Source: Anaerolineae bacterium (lineage in GTDB: Bacteria; Chloroflexota; Anaerolineae; 4572-78; NAK82). From it: a stretch of DNA of 5,032 bases. The translations under genes and the position numbers were made by a program. The notes below the pieces were generated by a model that was not told the origin of the DNA, made no database searches, and worked only from the letters and a program-made list of their open reading frames with translations. Where the stretch lies: contig JAUVPY010000255.1 in NCBI GenBank assembly GCA_030598425.1, positions 1 to 5,032 on the forward strand, read 5' to 3'. Within the stretch, counting starts at the first letter, position 1. Every line of letters begins with the position of its first letter. Shown here in pieces: positions 1 to 4,977 of this stretch.

Positions 1-285
1 GCCGGTGCTGATGAGGTCGTTGAGCATGCCGTCTATCTCGCCCGCCTGCATCAGCGCGTCTCGCTCCTGGGCGCTCTTGACCGGCACGAATTCGACGTTG
101 ATCCCTTCGTCTTCAAAGTAGCCCTTTTGCTCGGCAACGTAGAAGGGCAGAATGTCGAGGATGGGCAACAGGCCCATCTTCAAATTGGTATCCTCAGCCT
201 GTTGTCCTGGTGCGCAGGCCCCCAGGGACAGCGAGAGTATTGTGATTACAGTAACCGCGATAAACCAATTGTGTTTGCGTACCAT
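1..285 (-). CDS. ABC transporter substrate-binding lipoprotein, NMT1/THI5 (SsuA-like) type; partial, C-terminus beyond the left edge
   Basis: Reading leftward from the ATG at 285-283 gives 95 codons with no stop, so only the N-terminus is present. The protein opens with a basic start (MVRKH), a hydrophobic stretch at residues 8-21 and a lipobox LGAC with Cys24. This is a lipoprotein signal peptide, so the mature protein should be anchored outside the cytoplasmic membrane. After a short polar linker, residues 36-95 (MGLLPILDILPFYVAEQKGY, then FEDEGINVEFV and ALMQAGEIDGML) follow the pattern of the NMT1/THI5-like family. These proteins capture small molecules such as sulfonates, nitrate or thiamine pyrimidine precursors for an ABC importer. 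The ligand cannot be told from this fragment. A strong Shine-Dalgarno (AGGAGGT, 297-303 reversed) lies 11 bases before the ATG. Permease and ATPase partners would be expected to the left of the window. Family call fairly sure; substrate unknown. Confidence 0.85.
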   Translation of the reverse strand, partial: MVRKHNWFIAVTVITILSLSLGACAPGQQAEDTNLKMGLLPILDILPFYVAEQKGYFEDEGINVEFVPVKSAQERDALMQAGEIDGMLNDLISTG

Positions 286-339
286 AGCACTCTATTACCT
301 CCTCATTCTATCCAAAGTAAATACACCTTCACAAACTCT

Positions 340-368
340 ATTTTACTATGCTGTCCCTCCTATGTCCA
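340..368 (-). promoter_or_regulatory. Sigma70-like promoter of the lipoprotein gene
   Basis: On the minus strand, TGGACA (363-368; 5 of 6 to TTGACA) and TAAAAT (340-345; 5 of 6 to TATAAT) are separated by exactly 17 bases. Transcription would begin near 333, giving a leader of about 48 bases before the ATG at 285. The call rests on consensus match and position only. Confidence 0.6.
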
Positions 369-372
369 TAGG
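359..372. promoter_or_regulatory. Inverted repeat over the -35 box (operator candidate 1)
   Basis: CCTAT-GTCC-ATAGG is a perfect 5-bp dyad that covers the -35 box of the lipoprotein promoter. A second dyad with identical arms lies at 403-418, centre to centre 45 bp away. A site over the -35 would suit a repressor, but no regulator is identified. Confidence 0.4.
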
Positions 373-402
373 TCGAGCGGGTAACACAGCATCAGAAAAA
401 GA

Positions 403-418
403 CCTATTCGGGGATAGG
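403..418. promoter_or_regulatory. Inverted repeat with the same arms (operator candidate 2)
   Basis: CCTAT-TCGGGG-ATAGG repeats the arms of the 359-372 dyad with a 6-base instead of a 4-base spacer. It lies about 77 bases upstream of the predicted lipoprotein transcription start, a usual place for an upstream operator. It also sits just before the HEPN remnant, so a leftover hairpin of that locus is an alternative. Confidence 0.35.
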
Positions 419-422
419 CCCT

Positions 423-650
423 TTGGGTAAGTGGATAATAAATGAACCTGGGCCAGAACACAAGAAACCGCTTGACAAGCGTGAACAAGTGGGGTACATT
501 GGTTATGATCTGTCTGGATGCTACATCCCCACCCGTTATCCCAATGGATTTCCAGCCGGAGCGCCGATGGGTTACTACGATCAGCCGACGGCCGAGGAGG
601 CGGTGAGACTTGCGGAAGCGATCCTGGAATTCGTTGGCTCCCAACTTTAA
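423..650 (+). pseudogene. HEPN-domain protein, C-terminal remnant
   Basis: The open frame (75 residues from a TTG) contains GCYIPTRYPNGFPAGAP at about residues 32-48, then YYDQPTAEEAVRLAEAILEFV. This matches the C-terminal end of small HEPN-domain proteins, which carry a YIPTRYPNG motif and a last helix rich in Ala and Glu. Such proteins are usually about 125-135 residues long and are often paired with a MNT nucleotidyltransferase in toxin-antitoxin-like loci. Here the N-terminal two thirds is missing. The frame upstream is open only back to a stop at 369-371, and residues 1-28 do not look like HEPN. There is no RBS before the TTG and no recognisable nucleotidyltransferase nearby. I read it as a decayed or truncated gene. 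A short expressed protein is possible but less likely. Confidence 0.6.
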
Positions 651-779
651 GAGCTATCGCCCCCAACGGCACCTGGGCATCGAGCGCACACCGACCGGCT
701 GGCGTATCACCCGACTTGAGGCTTGGAAAGTAGAGTCCGGGGACGAAACGCTGATCACTGCCTCCAGCCCCTAGCCCTC

Positions 780-795
780 GGCCACCAGATTGGCC
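780..795. terminator. Weak hairpin after the response regulator gene
   Basis: GGCCA-CCAGAT-TGGCC forms a 5-bp stem just beyond the stop codon of the regulator gene. On the minus strand no T-run follows, and on the plus strand only CTTTACTTC does. It may help end transcription from either side but is not a clear intrinsic terminator. Confidence 0.2.
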
Positions 796-796
796 T

Positions 797-1447
797 TTAC
801 TTCAGCAGTCCCTGCCGGTACCCCTCGCTAACGGCGTGGCTGCGGTTCTTCACCCCCAGTTTGCGATAGATGTTGGCCAGGTGGTTCTTGACCGTCTTCT
901 CGGCTACGAACAACTCCTCGGCGATCTCAACCGTGGTCCCTCCGGCGGCGACCAGTTGCAGCACACGCAGTTCAGCCTGGGTCAATACCGGGCCAGTAGG
1001 CGATTCCTGCGAAGCGCGCCGATAATCGTGTAGCAGGTAAGCCGTGACGCTGGGGTCAAGCCAGCCCTGGCCGGCGTGTGCGGCCCGCACCGCTTCGGCA
1101 ATCTGGCCCGCCTTAACACTCTTGACGATGTAGCCAATGGCTCCGGCCAGGGCGGCCGCCCGCACGTCGGTTTCGTCGTCCGATTCGGTCAGGGCCAACA
1201 CTTTGACCTGAGGATGGCCCTCCTTAATCTGGCGGATGGCCCGGATGCCGCCTTGCGGGTCGTGGCGCGGCATGCGGAGATCCATCAACACCACGTCGGG
1301 AGACAGCTCAGCGGTTGCCGACACCGCTTCCTCCGGCGAGCCCGCTTCACCGACCACACTGATGTCCGGCTGGCGTTCCAGCAACTTGCCCAACAGCTCT
1401 CGCTGCAGGGCCATATCGTCGGCGATGAGAACACGAATGTGAGTCAT
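797..1447 (-). CDS. NarL/FixJ-family response regulator with LuxR-type HTH
   Basis: This 216-residue protein has the usual length and order of the NarL family. The receiver domain spans about residues 4-120: acidic pocket Asp10-Asp11, phospho-acceptor Asp56 in VVLMDLRMP, the conserved Thr87 (LALT) and Lys109 (IVKS). After a linker, residues 155-212 form a LuxR/GerE helix-turn-helix (LTQAELRVLQLVAAG, then AEKTVKNHLANIYRKLGVKNR). In this family, phosphorylation at the Asp releases the C-terminal domain to dimerise and bind DNA at promoters. The ATG overlaps the stop of the upstream kinase gene in ATGA (1447-1444), so translation is probably coupled and the kinase is its partner. All key residues are intact. 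The regulon is unknown, but its own operon promoter and the adjacent divergent fbp promoter are candidates. Confidence 0.95.
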   Translation of the reverse strand: MTHIRVLIADDMALQRELLGKLLERQPDISVVGEAGSPEEAVSATAELSPDVVLMDLRMPRHDPQGGIRAIRQIKEGHPQVKVLALTESDDETDVRAAALAGAIGYIVKSVKAGQIAEAVRAAHAGQGWLDPSVTAYLLHDYRRASQESPTGPVLTQAELRVLQLVAAGGTTVEIAEELFVAEKTVKNHLANIYRKLGVKNRSHAVSEGYRQGLLK

Positions 1448-2685
1448 ACTGTCTCGCCCCTGTCCTCAGCCAGTGGGACGCTGATGGTAACCTGAGTGCC
1501 GTTGCCGATCGACGAGCGGATGTCGATGTCACCTCCGATCTCCTGCGCTCGCTCTCGCATACTCCAGAGCCCAAGACCAGCCTGTCCGGGTCCAGCCTCG
1601 ATGGGATCGAAGCCACCCCCGTCGTCTATCACCTGTACTATGGCCCTTCCGTTGACGCGATGAACGACAACGCTGGCCCCCTCTACCCCGGCGTGCTTCC
1701 AGACATTGGTTAGTGCCTCGGTGACGATGTAGCCCAGGTGGCGGACAGTATCAACCGGTACCTGGGGCTCATTGACCGGCAGCCTAAGCTCGACCATCAA
1801 GTCAGTATTACGCCGAAAACGGTCGGTGATGCGTGTCAGCTCGCCGCCCAGGGTGAGTTGGGCCGGGTCCTGTCTCAAGGCTCGCACAATCCAGCGGATT
1901 CCCTCGTGAACCTCACCGGCCAGGGCTACCACTCTTAGCATCTCCTCCTCGGCCGCGTTTGGATCTTCGGCCAGTAGCAGGCTGGCGTACTCGGCCCGCC
2001 GCCCCAGCGCCGAAAGCTGGCTGAGGACGCCGTCGTGAATGTCAGTCGCGATACGTCGTCGCTCGGCCTCTACTGCGGCTTGTTCCCGTAGGGCGTTGGC
2101 GCGATCCCGGCTGTGTTGCCAGGCAATCATCATAGCCGCCAATGCAGCCAGTAGTCCACCCGTGACCCAATAACTGGCGCTGCGCAGCACCACCTCATCC
2201 ACCTGGCGGTTCTCGATGATCACCGGCAGCGTGTAGCCGTCGATATACAGAGACGAGGCGAAGCCCAGGGTGGACACGATAACCACGCCGACGAAGAGCA
2301 CCGCCCGCCGCCCCGGTCTCTCGGCGCTAGGCAGCGACAGGGCTGCCGTCACGGTGGGAGTGAGGGAGTAGAGCGAGAAGATGTTGCGATAGCCTCCTCC
2401 CGCCAAGTTGACGATCGCGATGGCAAGAAACGTGTCGAATATGATGAAGGGAGCAGATCTTAACCAGGCATCAGCTCGTACGAGTAGGATGACGATCAAG
2501 CCCGTGGTATAGAGAGCGACGATCCCCCATAACACTAACAGATAGGGAGTGCGGGCGGCGATGATCGGATGCGGGTAGAAGAATAGAATGCCCAAAGCGT
2601 AATTCAGCGATGCTACGCGGATGAGCATTGCTACCCACGATAACCAGTATCCGACTTGTTGGGCGTTTAGTGACTGACGCAACAT
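1444..2685 (-). CDS. Membrane sensor histidine kinase, HisKA_3 (NarL-partner) type
   Basis: This 413-residue protein senses an unknown signal and phosphorylates the regulator encoded next to it. Residues 1-190 are largely hydrophobic with five, perhaps six, membrane segments (about 14-36, 46-69, 78-97, 127-148, 170-190, possibly 105-117). There is no PAS, GAF or HAMP domain that I recognise. A charged linker (191-210) leads to the HisKA_3 dimerisation helix ERRRIATDIHDGVLSQLSAL with phospho-acceptor His217. The HATPase domain follows: N-box EALTNVWKHAG (Glu323, Asn327, His331), G1 box DDGGGFD (354-360), G2 box GLGLWSMRERA (370-380) and GNGTQV (394-399). All catalytic boxes are intact. The ATG at 2685-2683 is preceded by AGAGG at a workable distance. 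It is the first gene of a two-gene operon and overlaps the regulator gene by four bases. The N-terminal sensor resembles no ligand-binding fold I can name. Confidence 0.93.
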   Translation of the reverse strand: MLRQSLNAQQVGYWLSWVAMLIRVASLNYALGILFFYPHPIIAARTPYLLVLWGIVALYTTGLIVILLVRADAWLRSAPFIIFDTFLAIAIVNLAGGGYRNIFSLYSLTPTVTAALSLPSAERPGRRAVLFVGVVIVSTLGFASSLYIDGYTLPVIIENRQVDEVVLRSASYWVTGGLLAALAAMMIAWQHSRDRANALREQAAVEAERRRIATDIHDGVLSQLSALGRRAEYASLLLAEDPNAAEEEMLRVVALAGEVHEGIRWIVRALRQDPAQLTLGGELTRITDRFRRNTDLMVELRLPVNEPQVPVDTVRHLGYIVTEALTNVWKHAGVEGASVVVHRVNGRAIVQVIDDGGGFDPIEAGPGQAGLGLWSMRERAQEIGGDIDIRSSIGNGTQVTISVPLAEDRGETV

Positions 2686-2749
2686 GGTTAATCGCCTCTA
2701 CTCGACATAGCGCAGGAACACCAAAACGTGACTAGAATCGCTCTTGTGT

Positions 2750-2778
2750 ATTATAGCGCGAATCTCTGAGGGATTCAA
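2750..2778 (-). promoter_or_regulatory. Sigma70-like promoter of the kinase-regulator operon
   Basis: On the minus strand, TTGAAT (2773-2778; 4 of 6) and a perfect TATAAT (2750-2755) are spaced by 17 bases. Transcription would start near 2743, giving a leader of about 57 bases. The spacer holds most of a 17-bp imperfect dyad (2760-2776), a likely place for a regulator to bind. Confidence 0.65.
2760..2776. promoter_or_regulatory. Operator-like dyad in the kinase promoter
   Basis: GAATCTCTGAGGGATTC reads as a 17-bp dyad with one mismatched pair (GAATC-x-CT-G-AG-x-GATTC). It fills most of the spacer and touches the -35 box. Autoregulation by the co-encoded NarL-type regulator is a natural guess, but the sequence alone does not show which protein binds. 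Confidence 0.4.
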
Positions 2779-2803
2779 CGCTTGGCTAATGAGCCGATTT
2801 CAC

Positions 2804-2832
2804 TTGTCAGCCACTTGTGGGTATGTTACAAT
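2804..2832 (+). promoter_or_regulatory. Sigma70-like promoter reading toward fbp
   Basis: TTGTCA (2804-2809; 5 of 6) and TACAAT (2827-2832; 5 of 6) are separated by exactly 17 bases. Transcription would start near 2839, leaving a leader of about 300 bases before the fbp ATG. The -35 region overlaps a CACTTGT direct repeat (2801-2807 and 2812-2818, one helical turn apart), and the spacer holds CCAC-TT-GTGG (2811-2820). Confidence 0.6.
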
Positions 2833-2863
2833 TCTATCATCCATTTCGCATCGTGGATATGAG

Positions 2864-2950
2864 ATTACTGATCCGAACATATGAAACTAAACAAATTCGG
2901 GCTTCCATGGGGCCGCAAAAAGTTTAGATAGTTGTGTTCGGATCAGTAAT
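2864..2950. repeat. 87-bp element with perfect 16-bp terminal inverted repeats
   Basis: ATTACTGATCCGAACA (2864-2879) is matched exactly in reverse complement by 2935-2950. Inside, CTAAAC (2887-2892) pairs with GTTTAG (2922-2927), so the fbp transcript could fold this into one long hairpin. It encodes nothing. Two readings fit: a miniature inverted-repeat transposable element (MITE) or a structured leader element. The 2-base flank (TA or AT) is palindromic and lies inside the repeat, so a target duplication can be neither shown nor excluded. No T-run follows, so it is not an intrinsic terminator. Confidence 0.7.
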
Positions 2951-3129
2951 AACACGTAACGCGGCCAATCTGTACGCAAGCGAGGTTTTCGACCCACCGA
3001 CGGAAAGGAACACCGACTAAACACAAAATAAAGAAATCCGTGTTCTCTTCTGTCCGTGAGTCATAATTCTCGCGGCCACCGCAAATGCTGTTGGGTAACA
3101 GTGTAATTGGGTCAGGATCCAAGGGACGA

Positions 3130-3137
3130 GGAGGTGA
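3130..3137 (+). promoter_or_regulatory. Ribosome binding site that fixes the fbp start
   Basis: GGAGGTGA lies five bases (counted from GGAGG) before the ATG at 3140. It settles the start against an upstream in-frame TTG at 3107, which has no such site. Confidence 0.85.
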
Positions 3138-3139
3138 GA

Positions 3140-4168
3140 ATGACCACGGACAGCGACGCTATTGGTCAAATCACTACCATCGAACGCTTCATTTTGGAGC
3201 AGCAGTCGAGCCACCCAGAGGCCACAGGTGTTTTGACCAACCTGCTGTACGACTTGGCCTTGGCTGGAAAGATCATCGCCAGCCGGATCACCCGGGCAGG
3301 GCTGGTCGAGATCTTGGGTAGCACTGGCGAAGAGAACGTCCAGGGCGAGGAGGTCCAAAAGCTAGACCAATTCGCCGATCGCACCATTTACCGTCTCAAC
3401 GACCACACCGGACGCTTGGCGGTCATGGCCTCCGAGGAACACGCTGACGTCATCCCCATCCCTGATCGCTTTTCCACGGGCAAATACGTGCTCCTGTTCG
3501 ATCCCCTCGACGGTTCTTCCAACATAGACTACAACGTCAGCGTGGGTACCGTCTTTTCCATCTACCATCGCAAGACCCAAGATGGTCCGGGCACTCTCGA
3601 GGATTGTCTGCAAGTTGGGCGCGATCTGGTGGCCGCTGGCTACATTGTCTACGGCTCCAGCACGATGCTGGTTTATTCCACCGGACACGGTGCACACGGT
3701 TTTACTCTGGACCCCAGCGTCGGCGAATTCTTGCTCTCTCACCCCAACATCCGAATCCCAGAGACGCCTCTATATTATAGCGCAAACCAGGGCTATCAGC
3801 AGTATTGGTCGGAGGGGGTCAGGCGCTATACAGGCTGGCTCCAGGGTCACGATGGCTTGCGAAAGGGGTTGTCATTGCGGTACGTCGGCTCTTTGGTGGC
3901 CGATTTTCACCGCAACTTGTTGTCCGGTGGCGTGTTCTACTACCCTGCCGATACCAAGGACCCCGAGCAACCGCACGGCAAGTTGCGTCTGCTCTACGAG
4001 GCCATCCCGTTGGCCTTCGTGGCTGAGCAGGCCGGGGGCTATGCCTCCGACGGTCGCCAGGCTATTCTCGATGTCCAGCCGACCAGTCTGCACCAGCGAT
4101 CCCCGCTCTTCGTTGGCAATCGTGACTTGGTGGAGAAGGCTGAGTCCTTCATCCGCGAACACGGCTGA
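3140..4168 (+). CDS. fbp: Fructose-1,6-bisphosphatase, class I
   Basis: This 342-residue enzyme hydrolyses fructose-1,6-bisphosphate to fructose-6-phosphate and phosphate, the committed step of gluconeogenesis and part of reductive pentose phosphate cycles (EC 3.1.3.11, cytoplasmic). Length and motifs fit class I along the whole protein. Glu99-Glu100 and the metal-binding loop [18 protein letters not shown] (from residue 120, with Asp121 and Asp124) supply metal ligands. [20 protein letters not shown] (247-266) forms the substrate site. The family signature [13 protein letters not shown] (280-292) contains the metal ligand Glu287. The N-terminal region (residues 28-54) resembles the part that binds AMP in animal enzymes, so AMP inhibition is possible but not shown. 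The start is set by the strong RBS at 3130. The gene has its own promoter with a long leader and no carbon-fixation genes beside it here. No frameshift or missing key residue is seen. Confidence 0.97.
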   Translation: MTTDSDAIGQITTIERFILEQQSSHPEATGVLTNLLYDLALAGKIIASRITRAGLVEILGSTGEENVQGEEVQKLDQFADRTIYRLNDHTGRLAVMASEEHADVIPIPDRFSTGKYVLLFDPLDGSSNIDYNVSVGTVFSIYHRKTQDGPGTLEDCLQVGRDLVAAGYIVYGSSTMLVYSTGHGAHGFTLDPSVGEFLLSHPNIRIPETPLYYSANQGYQQYWSEGVRRYTGWLQGHDGLRKGLSLRYVGSLVADFHRNLLSGGVFYYPADTKDPEQPHGKLRLLYEAIPLAFVAEQAGGYASDGRQAILDVQPTSLHQRSPLFVGNRDLVEKAESFIREHG

Positions 4169-4195
4169 TGGGTTAATGTTGGGAGAAAAGGACTA

Positions 4196-4224
4196 TTTAC
4201 GTGGGGTTAGGCATGTGCTAGACT
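4196..4224 (+). promoter_or_regulatory. Possible extended -10 promoter of the 39-residue membrane protein gene
   Basis: TTTACG (4196-4201; 4 of 6), a 17-base spacer and TAGACT (4219-4224; 4 of 6) preceded by TGC, an extended -10 motif. Transcription would start near 4231, about 40 bases before the small gene. The boxes are weak, so read-through from fbp is an alternative. Confidence 0.35.
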
Positions 4225-4271
4225 GAAGGCGAGAATTGGATTAGGTGTCAAGTGCCTACTTGGAGGCATAT

Positions 4272-4391
4272 ATGGTAACTCTGGTAGCAGCAGGCTTGGT
4301 GATGGTGATAGGCGGGGTCATTGCCCTGATTGCCCGCCCGCAAGTGGCAGATCCCGTACGTGTTCGGGTGCGGCCGCGCCACCGAAGATAG
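4272..4391 (+). CDS. Small single-span membrane protein, 39 residues, function unknown
   Basis: The frame from the ATG at 4272 to the TAG at 4389-4391 encodes a 39-residue protein. Residues 2-21 form one hydrophobic helix (VTLVAAGLVMVIGGVIALIA), rich in Gly and Ala with GLVMVIGG in the middle. A basic tail follows (VRVRVRPRHRR, residues 29-39), with at least six Arg and one His. By the positive-inside rule the tail should lie in the cytoplasm and the N-terminus outside. Coding is supported by a perfect GGAGG (4262-4266) five bases before the ATG, a possible promoter at 4196-4224 and a strong terminator 25 bases after the stop. I recognise no family. It could regulate or anchor a membrane complex, but nothing shows this. 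A chance frame is less likely given the RBS and terminator. Confidence 0.6.
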   Translation: MVTLVAAGLVMVIGGVIALIARPQVADPVRVRVRPRHRR

Positions 4392-4415
4392 ACGGACCTC
4401 GTAGTCTCTGATTCG

Positions 4416-4453
4416 ACACCCGCCCTATTTCCCGGGCGGGTGTTCTTATTCTC
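4416..4453 (+). terminator. Rho-independent terminator after fbp and the small membrane protein gene
   Basis: ACACCCGCCC (4416-4425) pairs perfectly with GGGCGGGTGT (4434-4443) around an 8-base loop. A T-rich run (TTCTTATTCTC) follows. This 10-bp GC-rich stem should stop transcription from fbp and the small gene. Confidence 0.88.
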
Positions 4454-4483
4454 GCACATCAACCTATGGACCACTGTACAAAC

Positions 4484-4528
4484 GAAAAGACACAACCGGT
4501 CCTTGTAAGGAGTCGATTGTGTCTTTTC
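4484..4528. terminator. Long hairpin between convergent genes, likely bidirectional terminator
   Basis: GAAAAGACACAA (4484-4495) and TTGTGTCTTTTC (4517-4528) are a perfect 12-bp inverted repeat. The loop holds a further TCCTT-GT-AAGGA stem. Each strand ends the stem in TCTTTTC, so it can terminate the minus-strand FmdB transcript and back up the plus-strand terminator at 4416. A DNA site for a dimeric protein is the alternative. Confidence 0.65.
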
Positions 4529-4599
4529 ATTTAAGGGAATCTGGTACTCATCTTTGTGCTGATCGCCTGACCCAGCACTCTAATGACAATACGGCTGCC

Positions 4600-4836
4600 T
4601 TAGTGCATGCCGCAGGTACCACACGTCCCGCCGGCGCAGCCGCCGCAACCACCCCCGGCAACGGCTTGAGATGTGCCGCCGTCTCCCCTGCTGAAGGCGG
4701 CGACGAGTGAGATCGCTCGCGACGTTTGCATGCTCTCGCAGTTCTTACATTGAATGGCGGCGTCAGCCTTACTCATAGGTCGCAGGGCATCAAATTTCGT
4801 CCGGCAGTCTTCACAATCATACTCGTATAGGGGCAT
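4600..4836 (-). CDS. FmdB-family zinc ribbon protein with a second Cys-rich tail
   Basis: This 78-residue protein starts with MPLYEYDCEDC, the hallmark of the FmdB (CxxC_CxxC_SSSS) family. The zinc ribbon is formed by Cys8, Cys11, Cys30 and Cys33. A linker follows, then a Gly- and Cys-rich end, GGGCGGCAGGTCGTCGMH, with Cys64, Cys67, Cys72 and Cys75 in two more CxxC pairs and a final His78. This could bind a second metal ion. FmdB proteins were named as putative regulators near formamidase and methylotrophy genes, but their role is largely undefined. I chose the ATG at 4836-4834 because family members begin at MPxYEY. A GTG three codons upstream (4845) is possible but has a cramped RBS. The gene has its own promoter at 4891-4919 and a terminator hairpin at 4484-4528, so it is probably monocistronic. 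Confidence 0.92.
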   Translation of the reverse strand: MPLYEYDCEDCRTKFDALRPMSKADAAIQCKNCESMQTSRAISLVAAFSRGDGGTSQAVAGGGCGGCAGGTCGTCGMH

Positions 4837-4890
4837 CCTATTCACCGATCCTTCGGATAGTCCGCTTCACTTTCCATTCTATGTTGGCAT

Positions 4891-4919
4891 ATTGTACCCG
4901 GGCTTGCGAAGCCCGTCAA
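4891..4919 (-). promoter_or_regulatory. Promoter of the FmdB-family gene, with a palindrome filling the spacer
   Basis: On the minus strand, TTGACG (4914-4919; 5 of 6) and TACAAT (4891-4896; 5 of 6) are spaced by 17 bases. Transcription would start near 4884, about 48 bases before the ATG. The spacer is almost entirely a perfect dyad, CGGGCTT-GCG-AAGCCCG (4899-4915). A factor bound there would sit between the -35 and -10 boxes. The dyad is not followed by T residues in either direction, so it is not a terminator. Confidence 0.6.
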
Positions 4920-4977
4920 GAAAAAGCGCCAATACGGATTCTAACTTTTTTCTCGTTCGTGTAAGATGAAACTCCTA

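Larger units (their letters stand above)
2686..3139. other. Divergent intergenic control region between the kinase operon and fbp
   Basis: These 454 bases hold no convincing gene in any frame. They contain back-to-back promoters whose -35 boxes are 25 bp apart (minus 2750-2778, plus 2804-2832). Between them lies a short dyad GGCT-AATG-AGCC (2784-2795). The fbp side continues as a leader of about 300 bases holding the 2864-2950 inverted-repeat element and a weaker stem-loop at 3008-3045. Such a long leader is unusual for a housekeeping enzyme gene. Confidence 0.7.

Noticed and set aside
359..418. Riboswitch or THI-box upstream of the NMT1/THI5-type gene
   Set aside because: The dyads lie at or upstream of the promoter, so they would not be transcribed into the leader, and no TPP riboswitch core is visible in the short leader.
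346..672. Minus-strand open frames of 94 and 108 residues across the HEPN remnant
   Set aside because: Their translations show no domain pattern, and they lie opposite the recognisable HEPN residues and across the lipoprotein promoter.
1076..1495. Plus-strand 139-residue frame
   Set aside because: It lies opposite the intact response regulator and kinase genes, and its His/Arg/Gly-rich composition is typical of an antisense shadow.
2864..2950. The 87-bp inverted repeat as an intrinsic terminator
   Set aside because: No T-run follows the stem on either strand, and it lies between a promoter and its gene.
3107..3139. Longer fbp start at a TTG, adding 11 residues
   Set aside because: No RBS precedes it, while GGAGGTGA sits five bases before the ATG at 3140 and the added residues are polar leader-like sequence.
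3582..4226. Plus-strand 214-residue frame inside fbp
   Set aside because: It is out of frame with a full-length FBPase carrying all family motifs, and has Ser/Cys/Arg-rich shadow composition.
4256..4495. Minus-strand 79-residue frame
   Set aside because: It runs through the terminator hairpin and opposite the 39-residue membrane protein, and reads as low-complexity Thr/Arg sequence.
4837..4845. GTG start for the FmdB protein, adding three residues
   Set aside because: Family members begin at MPxYEY, and the only RBS-like bases before the GTG are too close.
4899..4915. The CGGGCTT palindrome as a terminator
   Set aside because: On the plus strand it is followed by an A-rich run and on the minus strand by GGTACAAT, so no T-tract exists in the needed position.
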